From Syntrophomonadaceae bacterium (GTDB taxonomy: Bacteria > Bacillota_D > Dethiobacteria > DTU022 > PWGO01), in the NCBI GenBank assembly GCA_003554535.1, contig PWGT01000194.1:1-19084 (forward strand): DNA of 19,084 nucleotides, read 5' to 3'. The notes under the pieces were generated by a model, which was given only the letters and a program-made list of their open reading frames with translations, did no database searches and was not told where the DNA came from. The position numbers and the translations under genes are program-made. This document shows positions 8,401 to 14,838 of the stretch, in pieces (within the stretch, counting starts at the first letter, position 1; each line of letters opens with the position of its first letter).

Positions 8401-8986
8401 GGAACGAATTCAAGAGAGATTATCATTTTTATGTTCCCAGCAAGAGGATCTAGAAAGCGGTGAATATTCTTTGCAGCAGATATTGTCTGAAATTGATGAG
8501 AGAATTAAAACCCAATTTCAGGAAGCATTGTCTGAGATTGCAGCTAACTTTCAAGAGACATTTTATGAGCTTTTTGGTGGAGGAGAAGCTCTATTAAAGC
8601 TTTCTGATGAGGAACAAGTTCTGGATTCGGGAATTGATATTATAGTTCAGCCGCCGGGAAAGAAACTGAAAAATATTTCTTTGCTTTCGGCGGGAGAAAA
8701 GGCATTGACTGCTATAGCTTTATTGTTCGCCATTTTTGAATTCAAACCAGCGCCATTTTATTTTTTGGATGAAATTGAATCTTCTCTGGATGATAATAAT
8801 CTGATCAAATTTAACGAGTTTATGGAAAAAGCGGCTGTCAAATCTCAATTTATCTTAGTAACCCACCGTCGTAGAACTATGGAAAATGCTGACATCGTTT
8901 ACGGTGTAACTATGCCTGAATCTGGTGTTTCTCGATTGGTTTCAGTTAAACTTGATGACGATAAAAGGAGTACTCAATCAGCTTAA
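5426..8986 (+). CDS. smc: Chromosome segregation/condensation ATPase SMC (1186 aa)
   Basis: SMC dimers, with ScpA and ScpB, organise and segregate the chromosome by ATP-driven loop formation. The N-terminal head has Walker A GPNGCGKS (residues 31-38). Long charged coiled coils cover about residues 165-510 and 670-1025. The hinge lies at about 515-665 and ends with YPGGIIRGG. The C-terminal head has the signature LLSAGEK (1086-1092), Walker B FYFLDE (Asp1115, Glu1116) and the closing THRRRTMENADIVYGVTM. The TTG start gives the usual MLLRKMTIYGFKSF and follows AGGGGGAG (5410-5417). Two departures stand out: LSAGE where LSGGE is normal, and GQNR (142-145) where GQGK/R is usual near the Q-loop. 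Length is normal and the frame is intact. Confidence 0.98.
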   Translation: MLLRKMTIYGFKSFAEKTTFDFSQKMTAIIGPNGCGKSNVIDAVRWVLGEQSVKTLRGGKMEDVIFSGCEKRKPLNFAEVSLFFDDVQQNLNFDYKEIQVTRRLYRSGESEYYINKSSCRLKDIHELFMDTGVGKEVYSIVGQNRVEEIVSAKPEERRELLEEAAGVLKYKTRKKEAWRRLEEMRANAQRVGDLIYELENQLGPVEKQAEVARQYQSLKKELREKEKLILSHRLHLQKDSLDQIYSKLSEVDREKLETSAQITQTDNTLEELKNEEQDLSEQKKNLEKKLNSFEYEKEQRESKINLLTEKINNIKRQQEDRSQKIRDLKSRKEVLKDELHNCQQKISESEDKLTETGQEISRLKDKKENIQNEDSLVNLENMQEELTAAISHQEVLASNLQEIEKQAQELEEKIARRKNESWKQEDKLEELENRIEDLKKQKEEKQNSLHKLEGEKRDNGSALQEIALKKEEINEKLNSVKEKLSSENNRLWLLKKMDYEKSSMEKGAESLLNNKENLSGLLSSLFTVIKASPEIKPALEAALGEKFFGVVAADENSAARAVEYLHQNQSGWANIIPISTYRENLKPDQKELSNIGNYPGVRGTAFDLVEVHESYEDLVRALLANVVVAEDLEFALKIARKFNYSIYAVTLKGEAVYPGGIIRGGEDEATRRWDVEAEIQQLEAKVEELQSEKKQLEIELGNKAKQEKELKDKDKNMQKQLGRIQGEMREVTQEISLQEKEREHAEENLDKLNESIEDFVAEKKELLHMKDKRSKELVEAKSNRSELENNLEKQREKYKHLLEEKNELSNLLSRQQIEYNKLDHEITNLREKVDKANREMEDINEKVEVLNKEWENANETLQELEEEKEKLQNNIEELAAENKEVSMSYEEIKKIFTEKQAEITEVEKNIQRLKNKLNRTEKKEHQLELERTRMQTEEEHHLSVFKEKFGEDFIPEEAPPDVNEDELENIIKEIQEKIDYLGPVRLGAIEEMERIQERLSFLCSQQEDLESGEYSLQQILSEIDERIKTQFQEALSEIAANFQETFYELFGGGEALLKLSDEEQVLDSGIDIIVQPPGKKLKNISLLSAGEKALTAIALLFAIFEFKPAPFYFLDEIESSLDDNNLIKFNEFMEKAAVKSQFILVTHRRRTMENADIVYGVTMPESGVSRLVSVKLDDDKRSTQSA

Positions 8987-9042
8987 AATAAACAAATTTT
9001 ATAGGGAACAATACAAAATATTAGGTATAGGAGAAATATTTT

Positions 9043-9966
9043 ATGAGCATGCTGGAAAAATTCAAGCAAGGACTGGCAAAAAGCAGGGACAGTTTTGTCC
9101 ATGGTGTAGGAGGTATATTTAAGGGCAAAGAAATAAACGAAGAATTCTATGAAGAGCTAGAAGAAAGCTTGATCATGAGTGACGTGGGAGCGGAGGCTTC
9201 TATGAATATTATTGAGGAATTAAGACAAGAAGTTCAGAAAAAAAAGATCAGTGATACCATGGAAGTTAAAAAGGTGCTAATGCAGAAGATTGCTGATAGG
9301 CTAAGAAATGAAGAAATAAGCAGCGAAGATTCGATTGATTCGCCTCGGGTTATTCTAATAGTAGGTGTAAATGGATCTGGAAAAACTACTACCATTGGGA
9401 AATTGGCCCGGAGATGGATAAATGATCAAAAAAAGGTTATGATAGTAGCTGGCGATACATTTCGAGCTGCTGCTATTGAACAGCTGGAAATTTGGGGTAG
9501 CCGGGTAGGGGCAGAAGTGATCAAACAGCAAGCCGGCTCTGATCCTTCTTCAGTATATTTTGATGCTCTGCATGCTGCTACTTCCAGGAATATAGATGTG
9601 GTGATTGGAGATACAGCAGGAAGGTTACACACCAAGGTAAATTTAATGGAAGAGCTTAAAAAAATTCATCGGGTAACTGGAAAGGTAAAGGATGGTGCAC
9701 CACATGAAATATTGCTAGTCATTGACGCAACAACAGGGCAAAATGGATTGGCCCAGGCACAAAAATTTAGTGAAGCGATTCCCGTAAGTGGAATTGTGTT
9801 AACTAAGTTAGATGGCACTGCCAAAGGAGGTATTGTTGTAGCTATTAAGGAGCAACTCGGCCTTCCTATTAAATATGTAGGGTTGGGAGAAAGTATTGAT
9901 GATCTGGAGCCGTTTGATCCACAACTTTTTGTCCAGGCTTTGCTGGGAGACGAAGATGAAAATTAA
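9043..9966 (+). CDS. ftsY: Signal recognition particle receptor FtsY (307 aa)
   Basis: FtsY is the membrane-associated SRP receptor GTPase that docks Ffh-bound ribosomes at the translocon. It has the short N-terminus of Gram-positive FtsY, without a long acidic A domain, then the helical N domain (about 20-95) and the G domain: GVNGSGKT (108-115), DTFRAAA (138-144), DTAGRLH (190-196), and TKLDGTAKGG (254-263). The terminal GLGESIDDLEPFDPQLFVQALLG is typical. TAGGAGAAA (9028-9036) precedes the ATG. The gene lies 56 bases after smc, as in other Firmicutes, and probably shares its transcript. A hairpin with a T-tract follows. Confidence 0.98.
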   Translation: MSMLEKFKQGLAKSRDSFVHGVGGIFKGKEINEEFYEELEESLIMSDVGAEASMNIIEELRQEVQKKKISDTMEVKKVLMQKIADRLRNEEISSEDSIDSPRVILIVGVNGSGKTTTIGKLARRWINDQKKVMIVAGDTFRAAAIEQLEIWGSRVGAEVIKQQAGSDPSSVYFDALHAATSRNIDVVIGDTAGRLHTKVNLMEELKKIHRVTGKVKDGAPHEILLVIDATTGQNGLAQAQKFSEAIPVSGIVLTKLDGTAKGGIVVAIKEQLGLPIKYVGLGESIDDLEPFDPQLFVQALLGDEDEN

Positions 9967-10003
9967 GGGTTTGCAAAGAAACAATAATTAATATAAAATG
10001 GGT

Positions 10004-10042
10004 GCGGAAAGTAACAGTGGTATTGATTCCGCTGCTTTTTTT
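10004..10042 (+). terminator. Probable intrinsic terminator after ftsY
   Basis: GCGGAA (10004-10009) pairs with TTCCGC (10027-10032) around a 17-base loop, and seven T begin three bases later (10036-10042). It would separate smc-ftsY from ylxM-ffh. The loop is large, so termination may be partial. Confidence 0.55.
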
Positions 10043-10086
10043 GTGTAAAATAAACTGTAAAGTTAAAAAGCTTGACAGGTGTGATT

Positions 10087-10434
10087 ATGCTAGAGCAACT
10101 GGAAAGAATAACATATTTATATGATATCTACAGCAAGCTATTAACTGATAAACAGCAGCAGGCTTTGCAAATGTACTATTTTGATAATTTTTCTTTGGGT
10201 GAAATCGCCGGAGAATACAATATTAGCAGGCAAGGGGTTTATGATCTTTTGCGCCGTGCCTTGGAATCTTTGGAGCATATGGAAGAGATTATGCAGCTTT
10301 ATGCGAGTTATATTTACAGAAAGAAAAAATTGGAAGAGGCTTGGGATATAGTTGTTAAAACAGAGTTAAAAAATACAGATATGCAAGATTTAAAACACTT
10401 AATTTCCGAGCTTATTGAAGATAACGAAGCTTGA
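10087..10434 (+). CDS. ylxM: YlxM/p13-like helix-turn-helix protein (115 aa)
   Basis: YlxM proteins are small SRP-associated factors with a sigma-70 region-4-like fold; streptococcal YlxM has been reported to bind SRP components. Visible features are an N-terminal helix with LLTDKQQQALQMYYFDNFSLGEIA and a helix-turn-helix at about residues 35-58 (SLGEIAGEYNISRQGVYDLLRRAL). The rest is helical and charged. I chose the ATG at 10087, preceded by AGGTG, over an in-frame TTG at 10072 that has no ribosome site. The 13-base string AGGTGTGATTATG at this start is repeated exactly at the ffh start. ffh begins 16 bases after the stop, as in the usual ylxM-ffh pair. Confidence 0.94.
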   Translation: MLEQLERITYLYDIYSKLLTDKQQQALQMYYFDNFSLGEIAGEYNISRQGVYDLLRRALESLEHMEEIMQLYASYIYRKKKLEEAWDIVVKTELKNTDMQDLKHLISELIEDNEA

Positions 10435-10450
10435 CTTGAAAGGTGTGATT

Positions 10451-11803
10451 ATGTTGTTCGATTCTCTTTCGGAAAAAATCCAAAATACCTTTAAAAAGTT
10501 AAAAGGAAAAGGGAAATTAACTGAAAAAGATGTGGAAGCAGCTCTGCGGGAGATAAGAATTGCTTTGTTGGAGGCAGATGTTAACTTTAAAGTGGTTAAA
10601 AAATTGGTTGCGTCCGTAAAAGAGCGTGCAATTGGTCATGAAGTGTTGGAGAGTTTGACTCCGGCTCAACAAGTAATCAAAATTGTCAGAGAAGAACTTA
10701 CTGCAATGCTTGAGCAGGAGGAAAACAAGATAAATTTGTCAACTTCCCATTCTCCTTCTGTAGTATTGCTAGCTGGTTTGCAGGGTGCAGGTAAGACCAC
10801 TACTGCGGTTAAACTTGCTAATTACCTTCATGGGAAAGGAAATAATCCTCTACTGGCTGCAGCTGATTTGCAAAGGCCGGGAGCAGTGGAGCAGTTGCAA
10901 ATATATGCGGGGGAAGCTTCACTGCCAGTTTATACCGAAGGGAGTTCTTCCCTGGAGATTAGCCAGAATGCAGTAGATTATGCGCGAGGCAAGGGGCATG
11001 ATCTTGTAATTGTGGATACTACCGGTAGGCTCCATGTGGTAGAAGAATTGATGGATGAACTGAATAATTTGAAAGAGACACTTAATCCGGAAGAAGTTGT
11101 TTTGGTAGTTGACTCCATGACCGGCCAGGATGCAGTTAATATAGCAGAGGATTTTAATAGAAAAGTAGGTCTTACGGGAGTAATACTTACCAAACTCGAT
11201 GGTGATACCCGTGGGGGTGCAGCCCTTTCGGTTAAGTCTGTAACAGGTTGCCCCATTAAATTTGTGGGGATGGGAGAAAAAATGGATGCCCTGGAGCCTT
11301 TCCATCCGGATCGCATGGTCAAACGAATTTTGGGCATGGGCGATGTGCTCTCTTTTATTGAAAAGGCTGAGGCAAGTATGGATAAGGAAAAAACAGTGGA
11401 GCTAGAAAAGAAGCTCCGCAATCAGGAATTCACTCTGGAAGATTTCAAAGAGCAGTTGGTCCAGGTTAAGAAAATGGGCTCCCTGGAAGAAATTATGGAA
11501 ATGCTTCCAGATGGTGCTGGAATTCCCAAAGAGGTAAAGGAGTTGTCTTTGGGAGAAGAACAATTAGTTGTTACCGAAGCCATTATAAATTCTATGACCA
11601 AGGAGGAACGGATAAAGCCCGATATTATAAATAGTAGCCGGCGCAAGCGAATAGCAAAAGGTAGTGGGACTACTGTGCAAGATGTAAACCGGCTTTTGAA
11701 GCAATTTAATCAGATGAATAAAATGATGAAAAAGATGGGCAATATGGATAAAAAGAAAGCTAAAAAGATGAAAGGTATGAAAGGGTTTCCTTTTATGCAA
11801 TAA
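10451..11803 (+). CDS. ffh: Signal recognition particle protein Ffh (450 aa)
   Basis: Ffh is the SRP54 GTPase that binds signal peptides and the SRP RNA and delivers nascent chains to FtsY. An N domain comes first (MLFDSLSEKIQNTFKKLKG; ALLEADVNFKVV), then the G domain: GLQGAGKT (109-116), DTTGRLH (189-195; DTAGRLH is commoner), and TKLDGDTRGG (247-256). The C-terminal M domain (about 300-450) has the RNA-binding RRKRIAKGSGTTVQDVNRLLKQF and a methionine- and lysine-rich tail. I chose the ATG at 10451 because the family begins MLFDSLS and AAAGGTG precedes it. An in-frame ATG at 10415 would overlap ylxM and add an unconserved stretch. Confidence 0.98.
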   Translation: MLFDSLSEKIQNTFKKLKGKGKLTEKDVEAALREIRIALLEADVNFKVVKKLVASVKERAIGHEVLESLTPAQQVIKIVREELTAMLEQEENKINLSTSHSPSVVLLAGLQGAGKTTTAVKLANYLHGKGNNPLLAAADLQRPGAVEQLQIYAGEASLPVYTEGSSSLEISQNAVDYARGKGHDLVIVDTTGRLHVVEELMDELNNLKETLNPEEVVLVVDSMTGQDAVNIAEDFNRKVGLTGVILTKLDGDTRGGAALSVKSVTGCPIKFVGMGEKMDALEPFHPDRMVKRILGMGDVLSFIEKAEASMDKEKTVELEKKLRNQEFTLEDFKEQLVQVKKMGSLEEIMEMLPDGAGIPKEVKELSLGEEQLVVTEAIINSMTKEERIKPDIINSSRRKRIAKGSGTTVQDVNRLLKQFNQMNKMMKKMGNMDKKKAKKMKGMKGFPFMQ

Positions 11804-11808
11804 TAGAA

Positions 11809-11875
11809 CAACTACGGGACCAGGCGGTAATTTGCTATATGGTTATAATATCATTGGCCTGGAGCTTGGTAGTTG
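11809..11875 (+). promoter_or_regulatory. Two-part hairpin in the rpsP leader
   Basis: CAACTAC (11809-11815) pairs with GTAGTTG (11869-11875), and CCAGGC (11820-11825) pairs with GCCTGG (11857-11862). That makes 13 Watson-Crick pairs interrupted by one internal loop (GGGA against AGCTTG), with a 31-base apical loop. The 3' arm ends eight bases before the rpsP Shine-Dalgarno AAAGGAGG. There is no T-tract, so it is not a terminator. It resembles a ribosomal-protein mRNA leader; whether it matches a known leader class cannot be judged here. Confidence 0.6.
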
Positions 11876-11899
11876 ATTAAAGTAAAGGAGGTGCAAGGA

Positions 11900-12145
11900 T
11901 TGGCAGTTCGCATACGTTTAAAAAGGATTGGGGCTAAGAAAAAGCCTTATTACAGGATTGTAGTTGCTGATTCTAATTCCCCCCGCGATGGAAGATTCAT
12001 CGAGGAAATTGGGTATTACAATCCCAATACTGATCCCAACACGGTTGTAGTGAATGAAGAAAAAGTTCAGAAGTGGATTTCTGAAGGAGCTAAGCCATCT
12101 GAACGGGTAAAAACCTTATTGTCAAAAGCAGGAATAACTAATTAA
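11900..12145 (+). CDS. rpsP: 30S ribosomal protein S16 (bS16, 81 aa)
   Basis: S16 is a primary-tier assembly protein of the 30S subunit. The sequence [21 protein letters not shown], the [16 protein letters not shown] segment and the C-terminal [16 protein letters not shown] match the family throughout. The start is TTG at 11900: it lies seven bases after AAAGGAGG (11884-11891) and gives the canonical (M)AVRIRLKR N-terminus. A further in-frame TTG at 11873 would add nine unconserved residues and lies upstream of the ribosome site. It opens the rpsP-khpA-rimM-trmD set and is preceded by a prominent leader hairpin that may regulate it. Confidence 0.96.
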   Translation: MAVRIRLKRIGAKKKPYYRIVVADSNSPRDGRFIEEIGYYNPNTDPNTVVVNEEKVQKWISEGAKPSERVKTLLSKAGITN

Positions 12146-12160
12146 ACAAGGGGGGGTACT

Positions 12161-12391
12161 ATGCAGGAATTACTGGAATATATCGCCAAAGAATTGGTAG
12201 ATAATCCGGAAGCAGTTGATGTAAGGCAGGTAGAAGGTGAAAAGTCAATTATTTTAGAATTACGAGTAGCTCCCGAAGACATGGGTAAGGTAATTGGAAA
12301 GCAAGGACGAATTGCAAAGGCAATTAGAACCGTGGTGGGAGCAGCCGCCATTAAAGAGAATAAGAGGGTTATGGTGGAGATTATGCAGTAA
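12161..12391 (+). CDS. khpA: KH-domain RNA-binding protein KhpA/YlqC (76 aa)
   Basis: KhpA is a single-KH-domain protein that in Gram-positives pairs with KhpB (Jag/EloR) and affects RNA regulation and cell elongation. The KH core is clear: ELRVAPEDMGKVIGKQGRIAKAIRTVV, with the GxxG loop GKQG. Length is the family norm. Seven consecutive G (12150-12156) lie just before the ATG and serve as the ribosome site. It lies 15 bases after rpsP, its conserved place. A T-run and a hairpin follow before rimM. Confidence 0.96.
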   Translation: MQELLEYIAKELVDNPEAVDVRQVEGEKSIILELRVAPEDMGKVIGKQGRIAKAIRTVVGAAAIKENKRVMVEIMQ

Positions 12392-12412
12392 GCCTTTTTT
12401 TCAGTGTATTCT

Positions 12413-12458
12413 AACAGCAATTCCTTTAAAGGCTTTATTGCCTTTAGCAATTACAGTT
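12413..12458 (+). repeat. Intercistronic hairpin between khpA and rimM
   Basis: TAAAGGC (12427-12433) pairs with GCCTTTA (12440-12446) around the six-base loop TTTATT. Outer pairs AATT/AATT (12419-12422 with 12449-12452) and AAC/GTT (12413-12415 with 12456-12458) extend it as an imperfect stem. No T-tract follows on the 3' side. It could stabilise or process the polycistronic mRNA, or reduce rimM translation. Confidence 0.45.
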
Positions 12459-12481
12459 TAATTAAAAGAGGGAATATGCCT

Positions 12482-13003
12482 ATGAGCGAAAAGTTAATAA
12501 ATATCGGTAAGGTTGTTTCTGCTCATGGTGTTAAAGGCGAGGTAAAGGTATGGCCTCATTCTGATTTTTTGGAGCGTTGTTATCGTTTAAGAACAGTGCG
12601 TATAGAAGATAGTGGCGACACGAGGATCTACAGGGTGGAAAAAGTCCGCCTGCACGGCAATATGTGGATAATTAAATTTCAGGATACTGATAGCCGGGAA
12701 GAAGCTTCCCGGCTTAAAGGTTGCAGGCTCTATATTATGCCAGAAGAAAGGGAGCCTTTGCCTCCTGGACATTATTATTATGATGATATAGAGGGATTAC
12801 AAGTTTACGATTTAGAAGGTAACTACTTGGGAAAAGTAAATGAGGTTATTCCCGGTGGAGGTCATGACATATACTCCGTAAAAAGAGTTGATGGGGGTAA
12901 AGATCCTCTGCTCGTTCCAGCTACCAAGAACATAGTCAGAAAGATTGATACGGAAGAAGGCCATTTGGAAGTTGATTTGCCTGAAGGGCTTACGGATTTG
13001 TGA
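12482..13003 (+). CDS. rimM: Ribosome maturation factor RimM (173 aa)
   Basis: RimM assists 30S head maturation and binds S19. The N-terminal barrel shows INIGKVVSAHGVKGEVKVWP, and the C-terminal PRC-barrel shows YYYDDIEGLQVYDLEGNYLGKVNEVIPGGGHDIYSV and LLVPATKNIVRKID. The ATG at 12482 is preferred because AAGAGGG lies nine bases before it; the in-frame ATG at 12476 is only three bases from that site, and a farther ATG at 12404 would add unconserved residues. The gene stands between khpA and trmD, as in most bacteria with this operon. Confidence 0.95.
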   Translation: MSEKLINIGKVVSAHGVKGEVKVWPHSDFLERCYRLRTVRIEDSGDTRIYRVEKVRLHGNMWIIKFQDTDSREEASRLKGCRLYIMPEEREPLPPGHYYYDDIEGLQVYDLEGNYLGKVNEVIPGGGHDIYSVKRVDGGKDPLLVPATKNIVRKIDTEEGHLEVDLPEGLTDL

Positions 13004-13024
13004 ACTGAGGGGGCGGAAAAGAAT

Positions 13025-13717
13025 ATGCAACTGGATATTGTGACTCTTTTCCCGGCAATGTTTAAAGGCCCTTTTGATGAAAGTATGATCAAAAAAGCCG
13101 TTGATAAAGAACTGGTTGAGATTAACATTGTTGATTTAAGGGATTATGCTGAGGATAAACACCGGCAGGTGGATGATTACCCTTATGGTGGCGGCAAAGG
13201 TATGGTTTTGAAACCGGAGCCTATTTTTAAATGTATTGAGGATCTGGTTTCAAATTCTCATGGTTCGAGCCGGGTAATTCTATTAACTCCTCAGGGAGAT
13301 GTGTTAAACCAGGGAAAAGCAATTGAACTTTCTAGTTGTGAACATCTGGTATTATTGTGTGGTCATTATGAAGGAGTTGACGAGCGGGTTAGAGAATACT
13401 TGATAAATGAAGAACTCTCCATAGGAGATTATGTGCTCACCGGCGGAGAACTTCCTGCTATGGTGCTTACAGATGCAGTAGTGAGACTTTTGCCCGGCCT
13501 TCTGGATGAAGAAGCAGTAAACGAAGAATCTTTTACGGATGGAATGCTGGAGTATCCCCAGTATACTCGCCCTGCTGATTTTAGAGGTTATCAAGTTCCG
13601 GAAGTTCTTTTATCCGGCAATCATGCTCACATTAAGCAATGGCGCAAAGAACAATCAGAAAAAAGAACTTCAAGCCGCCGGCCGGATTTATACAATCAAA
13701 AATTAAGGGAAGATTAG
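13025..13717 (+). CDS. trmD: tRNA (guanine37-N1)-methyltransferase TrmD (230 aa)
   Basis: TrmD methylates G37 beside the anticodon using S-adenosylmethionine and so prevents frameshifting; it is a SPOUT (trefoil-knot) enzyme acting as a dimer. Recognisable parts are [30 protein letters not shown], the knot region LLTPQGD ... [13 protein letters not shown] ... [16 protein letters not shown], and the C-terminal tRNA-binding stretch [24 protein letters not shown] and RRPDLY. The ATG is preceded by GAGGGGGCGG. The gene lies 21 bases after rimM. After its stop come 166 noncoding bases holding the rplS promoters. Confidence 0.97.
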   Translation: MQLDIVTLFPAMFKGPFDESMIKKAVDKELVEINIVDLRDYAEDKHRQVDDYPYGGGKGMVLKPEPIFKCIEDLVSNSHGSSRVILLTPQGDVLNQGKAIELSSCEHLVLLCGHYEGVDERVREYLINEELSIGDYVLTGGELPAMVLTDAVVRLLPGLLDEEAVNEESFTDGMLEYPQYTRPADFRGYQVPEVLLSGNHAHIKQWRKEQSEKRTSSRRPDLYNQKLRED

Positions 13718-13726
13718 GAATATAAT

Positions 13727-13754
13727 TTGACTCTCTTAGATTAAGTTTTATAAT
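13727..13754 (+). promoter_or_regulatory. rplS upstream promoter P1 (sigma-A type)
   Basis: TTGACT (13727-13732), a 16-base spacer and a perfect TATAAT (13749-13754) lie nine bases after the trmD stop. This is one of the best promoter matches in the window. Transcription would begin about 120 bases before the rplS start. Confidence 0.65.
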
Positions 13755-13799
13755 ATTAAGTTGAGAAAAATAGTAATGGCTTGATATAGTTTTTCTTGC

Positions 13800-13828
13800 T
13801 TGTAAAAGGAAAACTGTTGTGCTATAAT
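13800..13828 (+). promoter_or_regulatory. rplS proximal promoter P2 (extended -10)
   Basis: TTGTAA (13800-13805), a 17-base spacer and TATAAT (13823-13828), with TGC immediately before it forming an extended -10. Its -35 lies in the loop of an 8-pair inverted repeat, AGTTTTTC (13788-13795) with GGAAAACT (13808-13815). The predicted leader is about 50 bases. Confidence 0.65.
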
Positions 13829-13883
13829 ATCTCATGTTGTAAACGGTGAAAAAGTAATTGAGAAGTAGAGGAGGATATTTAAA

Positions 13884-14225
13884 ATGAGCATTATGGAAGC
13901 AGTTGAACATAAACATTTGCGGAAAGATTTGCCTTCTTTTTCTACTGGCGACCGGGTCCGAGTCCATGTAAAAGTTGTGGAAGGAAATAGAGAAAGAACA
14001 CAGGCATTTGAAGGTTATGTGATTCGTAAACGAGGACAGGGAACAAAAGAGACATTTACAGTTCGCAGGGTATCTTTCGGTGTTGGTATTGAAAGGATAT
14101 TTCCCCTTCATTCGCCGATGATCTCACATGTTGAAGTAGTAAGAAGAGGAGCAGTACGGCGTTCCCGTCTTTACTATCTGCGTAAGTTAACCGGCAAGAA
14201 AACTCGTATCAAGGAAAAGAGGTAA
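13884..14225 (+). CDS. rplS: 50S ribosomal protein L19 (bL19, 113 aa)
   Basis: L19 lies at the interface of the ribosomal subunits. The sequence follows the family closely: [25 protein letters not shown] near the N-terminus, RKRGQG, the core [22 protein letters not shown], and a basic C-terminus with [19 protein letters not shown]. The ATG is preceded by GAGGAGG. Two good promoters directly upstream and a strong terminator directly downstream suggest it is transcribed largely on its own as well as by read-through from trmD. L19 leaders are known in Firmicutes; I could not confirm one by eye. Confidence 0.98.
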   Translation: MSIMEAVEHKHLRKDLPSFSTGDRVRVHVKVVEGNRERTQAFEGYVIRKRGQGTKETFTVRRVSFGVGIERIFPLHSPMISHVEVVRRGAVRRSRLYYLRKLTGKKTRIKEKR

Positions 14226-14251
14226 CTTGATACCTTTTTATAGTGCTAGCT

Positions 14252-14281
14252 AAAGGACTGTTCTACAGGCAGTCCTTTTTT
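14252..14281 (+). terminator. Intrinsic terminator after rplS
   Basis: AAAGGACTG (14252-14260) pairs perfectly with CAGTCCTTT (14270-14278) around the nine-base loop TTCTACAGG, and the T-run reaches 14281. It lies 26 bases after the rplS stop and is the clearest terminator in the window. Confidence 0.88.
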
Positions 14282-14317
14282 AAATAGTAATATATTTCAG
14301 AGAGGGAGTAAGGAAAA

Positions 14318-14824
14318 GTGCTTCAAGAAGTATGGGAATGGGTCCGTTCAATAATAATTGCTATTATATTGGCTTTACTGTTTCGCATGTTTTTAGTGGA
14401 GCATTTTTTAGTTGATGGCCAATCAATGTATCCTACACTTCAAGATAATGAGCGAATAATAGTCAATAAACTTGTTTATCGCTTGCAGGAGCCCGAGTAC
14501 GGTGAAATAATAGTTTTTGAATACCAGGATAACCGTGATTTTATTAAGAGAGTAGTAGGGGAAGAAGGCGATAAGATCAAAATAGATGACAACCAGTTAT
14601 ATGTTAATAGCAATAGGGTAGAAGAGCCATATATAAAGAAAAACTCAGTTGAAGATTATGGGCCGGTTACTGTACCCGAGGATCACTATTTTGTTCTGGG
14701 AGATAACAGGGCTAATAGCCGGGATAGCAGATATGATGATGTAGGTCATGTTTCAATGGAAGAAATTAAAGGACGTGCTGCAGTTGTGTTTTGGCCACTT
14801 GACAGAGCCCGTTTCATTGAATAG
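14318..14824 (+). CDS. lepB: Type I signal peptidase (168 aa)
   Basis: The enzyme removes signal peptides from exported proteins at the outer face of the membrane. One N-terminal membrane segment (about residues 9-28, SIIIAIILALLFRMFLVEHF) anchors it. The serine nucleophile is Ser36 in GQSMYPTL, the general-base lysine is Lys77 in RDFIKRVVG, and the conserved GDNRANSRDSR box follows (128-138). Length and single anchor are typical of Gram-positive SipS-type enzymes. The start is GTG; AGGGAG (14303-14308) and AAGGA stand before it, and no in-frame ATG fits. It follows the rplS terminator, so it must have its own promoter or depend on read-through; no clear promoter was seen. Confidence 0.96.
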   Translation: MLQEVWEWVRSIIIAIILALLFRMFLVEHFLVDGQSMYPTLQDNERIIVNKLVYRLQEPEYGEIIVFEYQDNRDFIKRVVGEEGDKIKIDDNQLYVNSNRVEEPYIKKNSVEDYGPVTVPEDHYFVLGDNRANSRDSRYDDVGHVSMEEIKGRAAVVFWPLDRARFIE

Positions 14825-14838
14825 GGGTGTTCTTAGCC

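Noticed and set aside
8925..9122. Plus-strand frame of 65 codons ending in CPWCRRYI, overlapping smc and ftsY
   Set aside because: The CxxC-like ending looked like a small metal-binding protein, but it overlaps both secure genes out of frame and its only ATG lies inside smc with no ribosome site.
10041..10069. TTGTGT-N17-TAAAAA before ylxM as a promoter
   Set aside because: Both boxes match poorly and the -35 overlaps the T-run of the ftsY terminator. ylxM-ffh must be transcribed somehow, but this is not convincing.
10919..11421. Two overlapping minus-strand frames opposite ffh
   Set aside because: Shadows of a highly conserved gene; no plausible start or composition.
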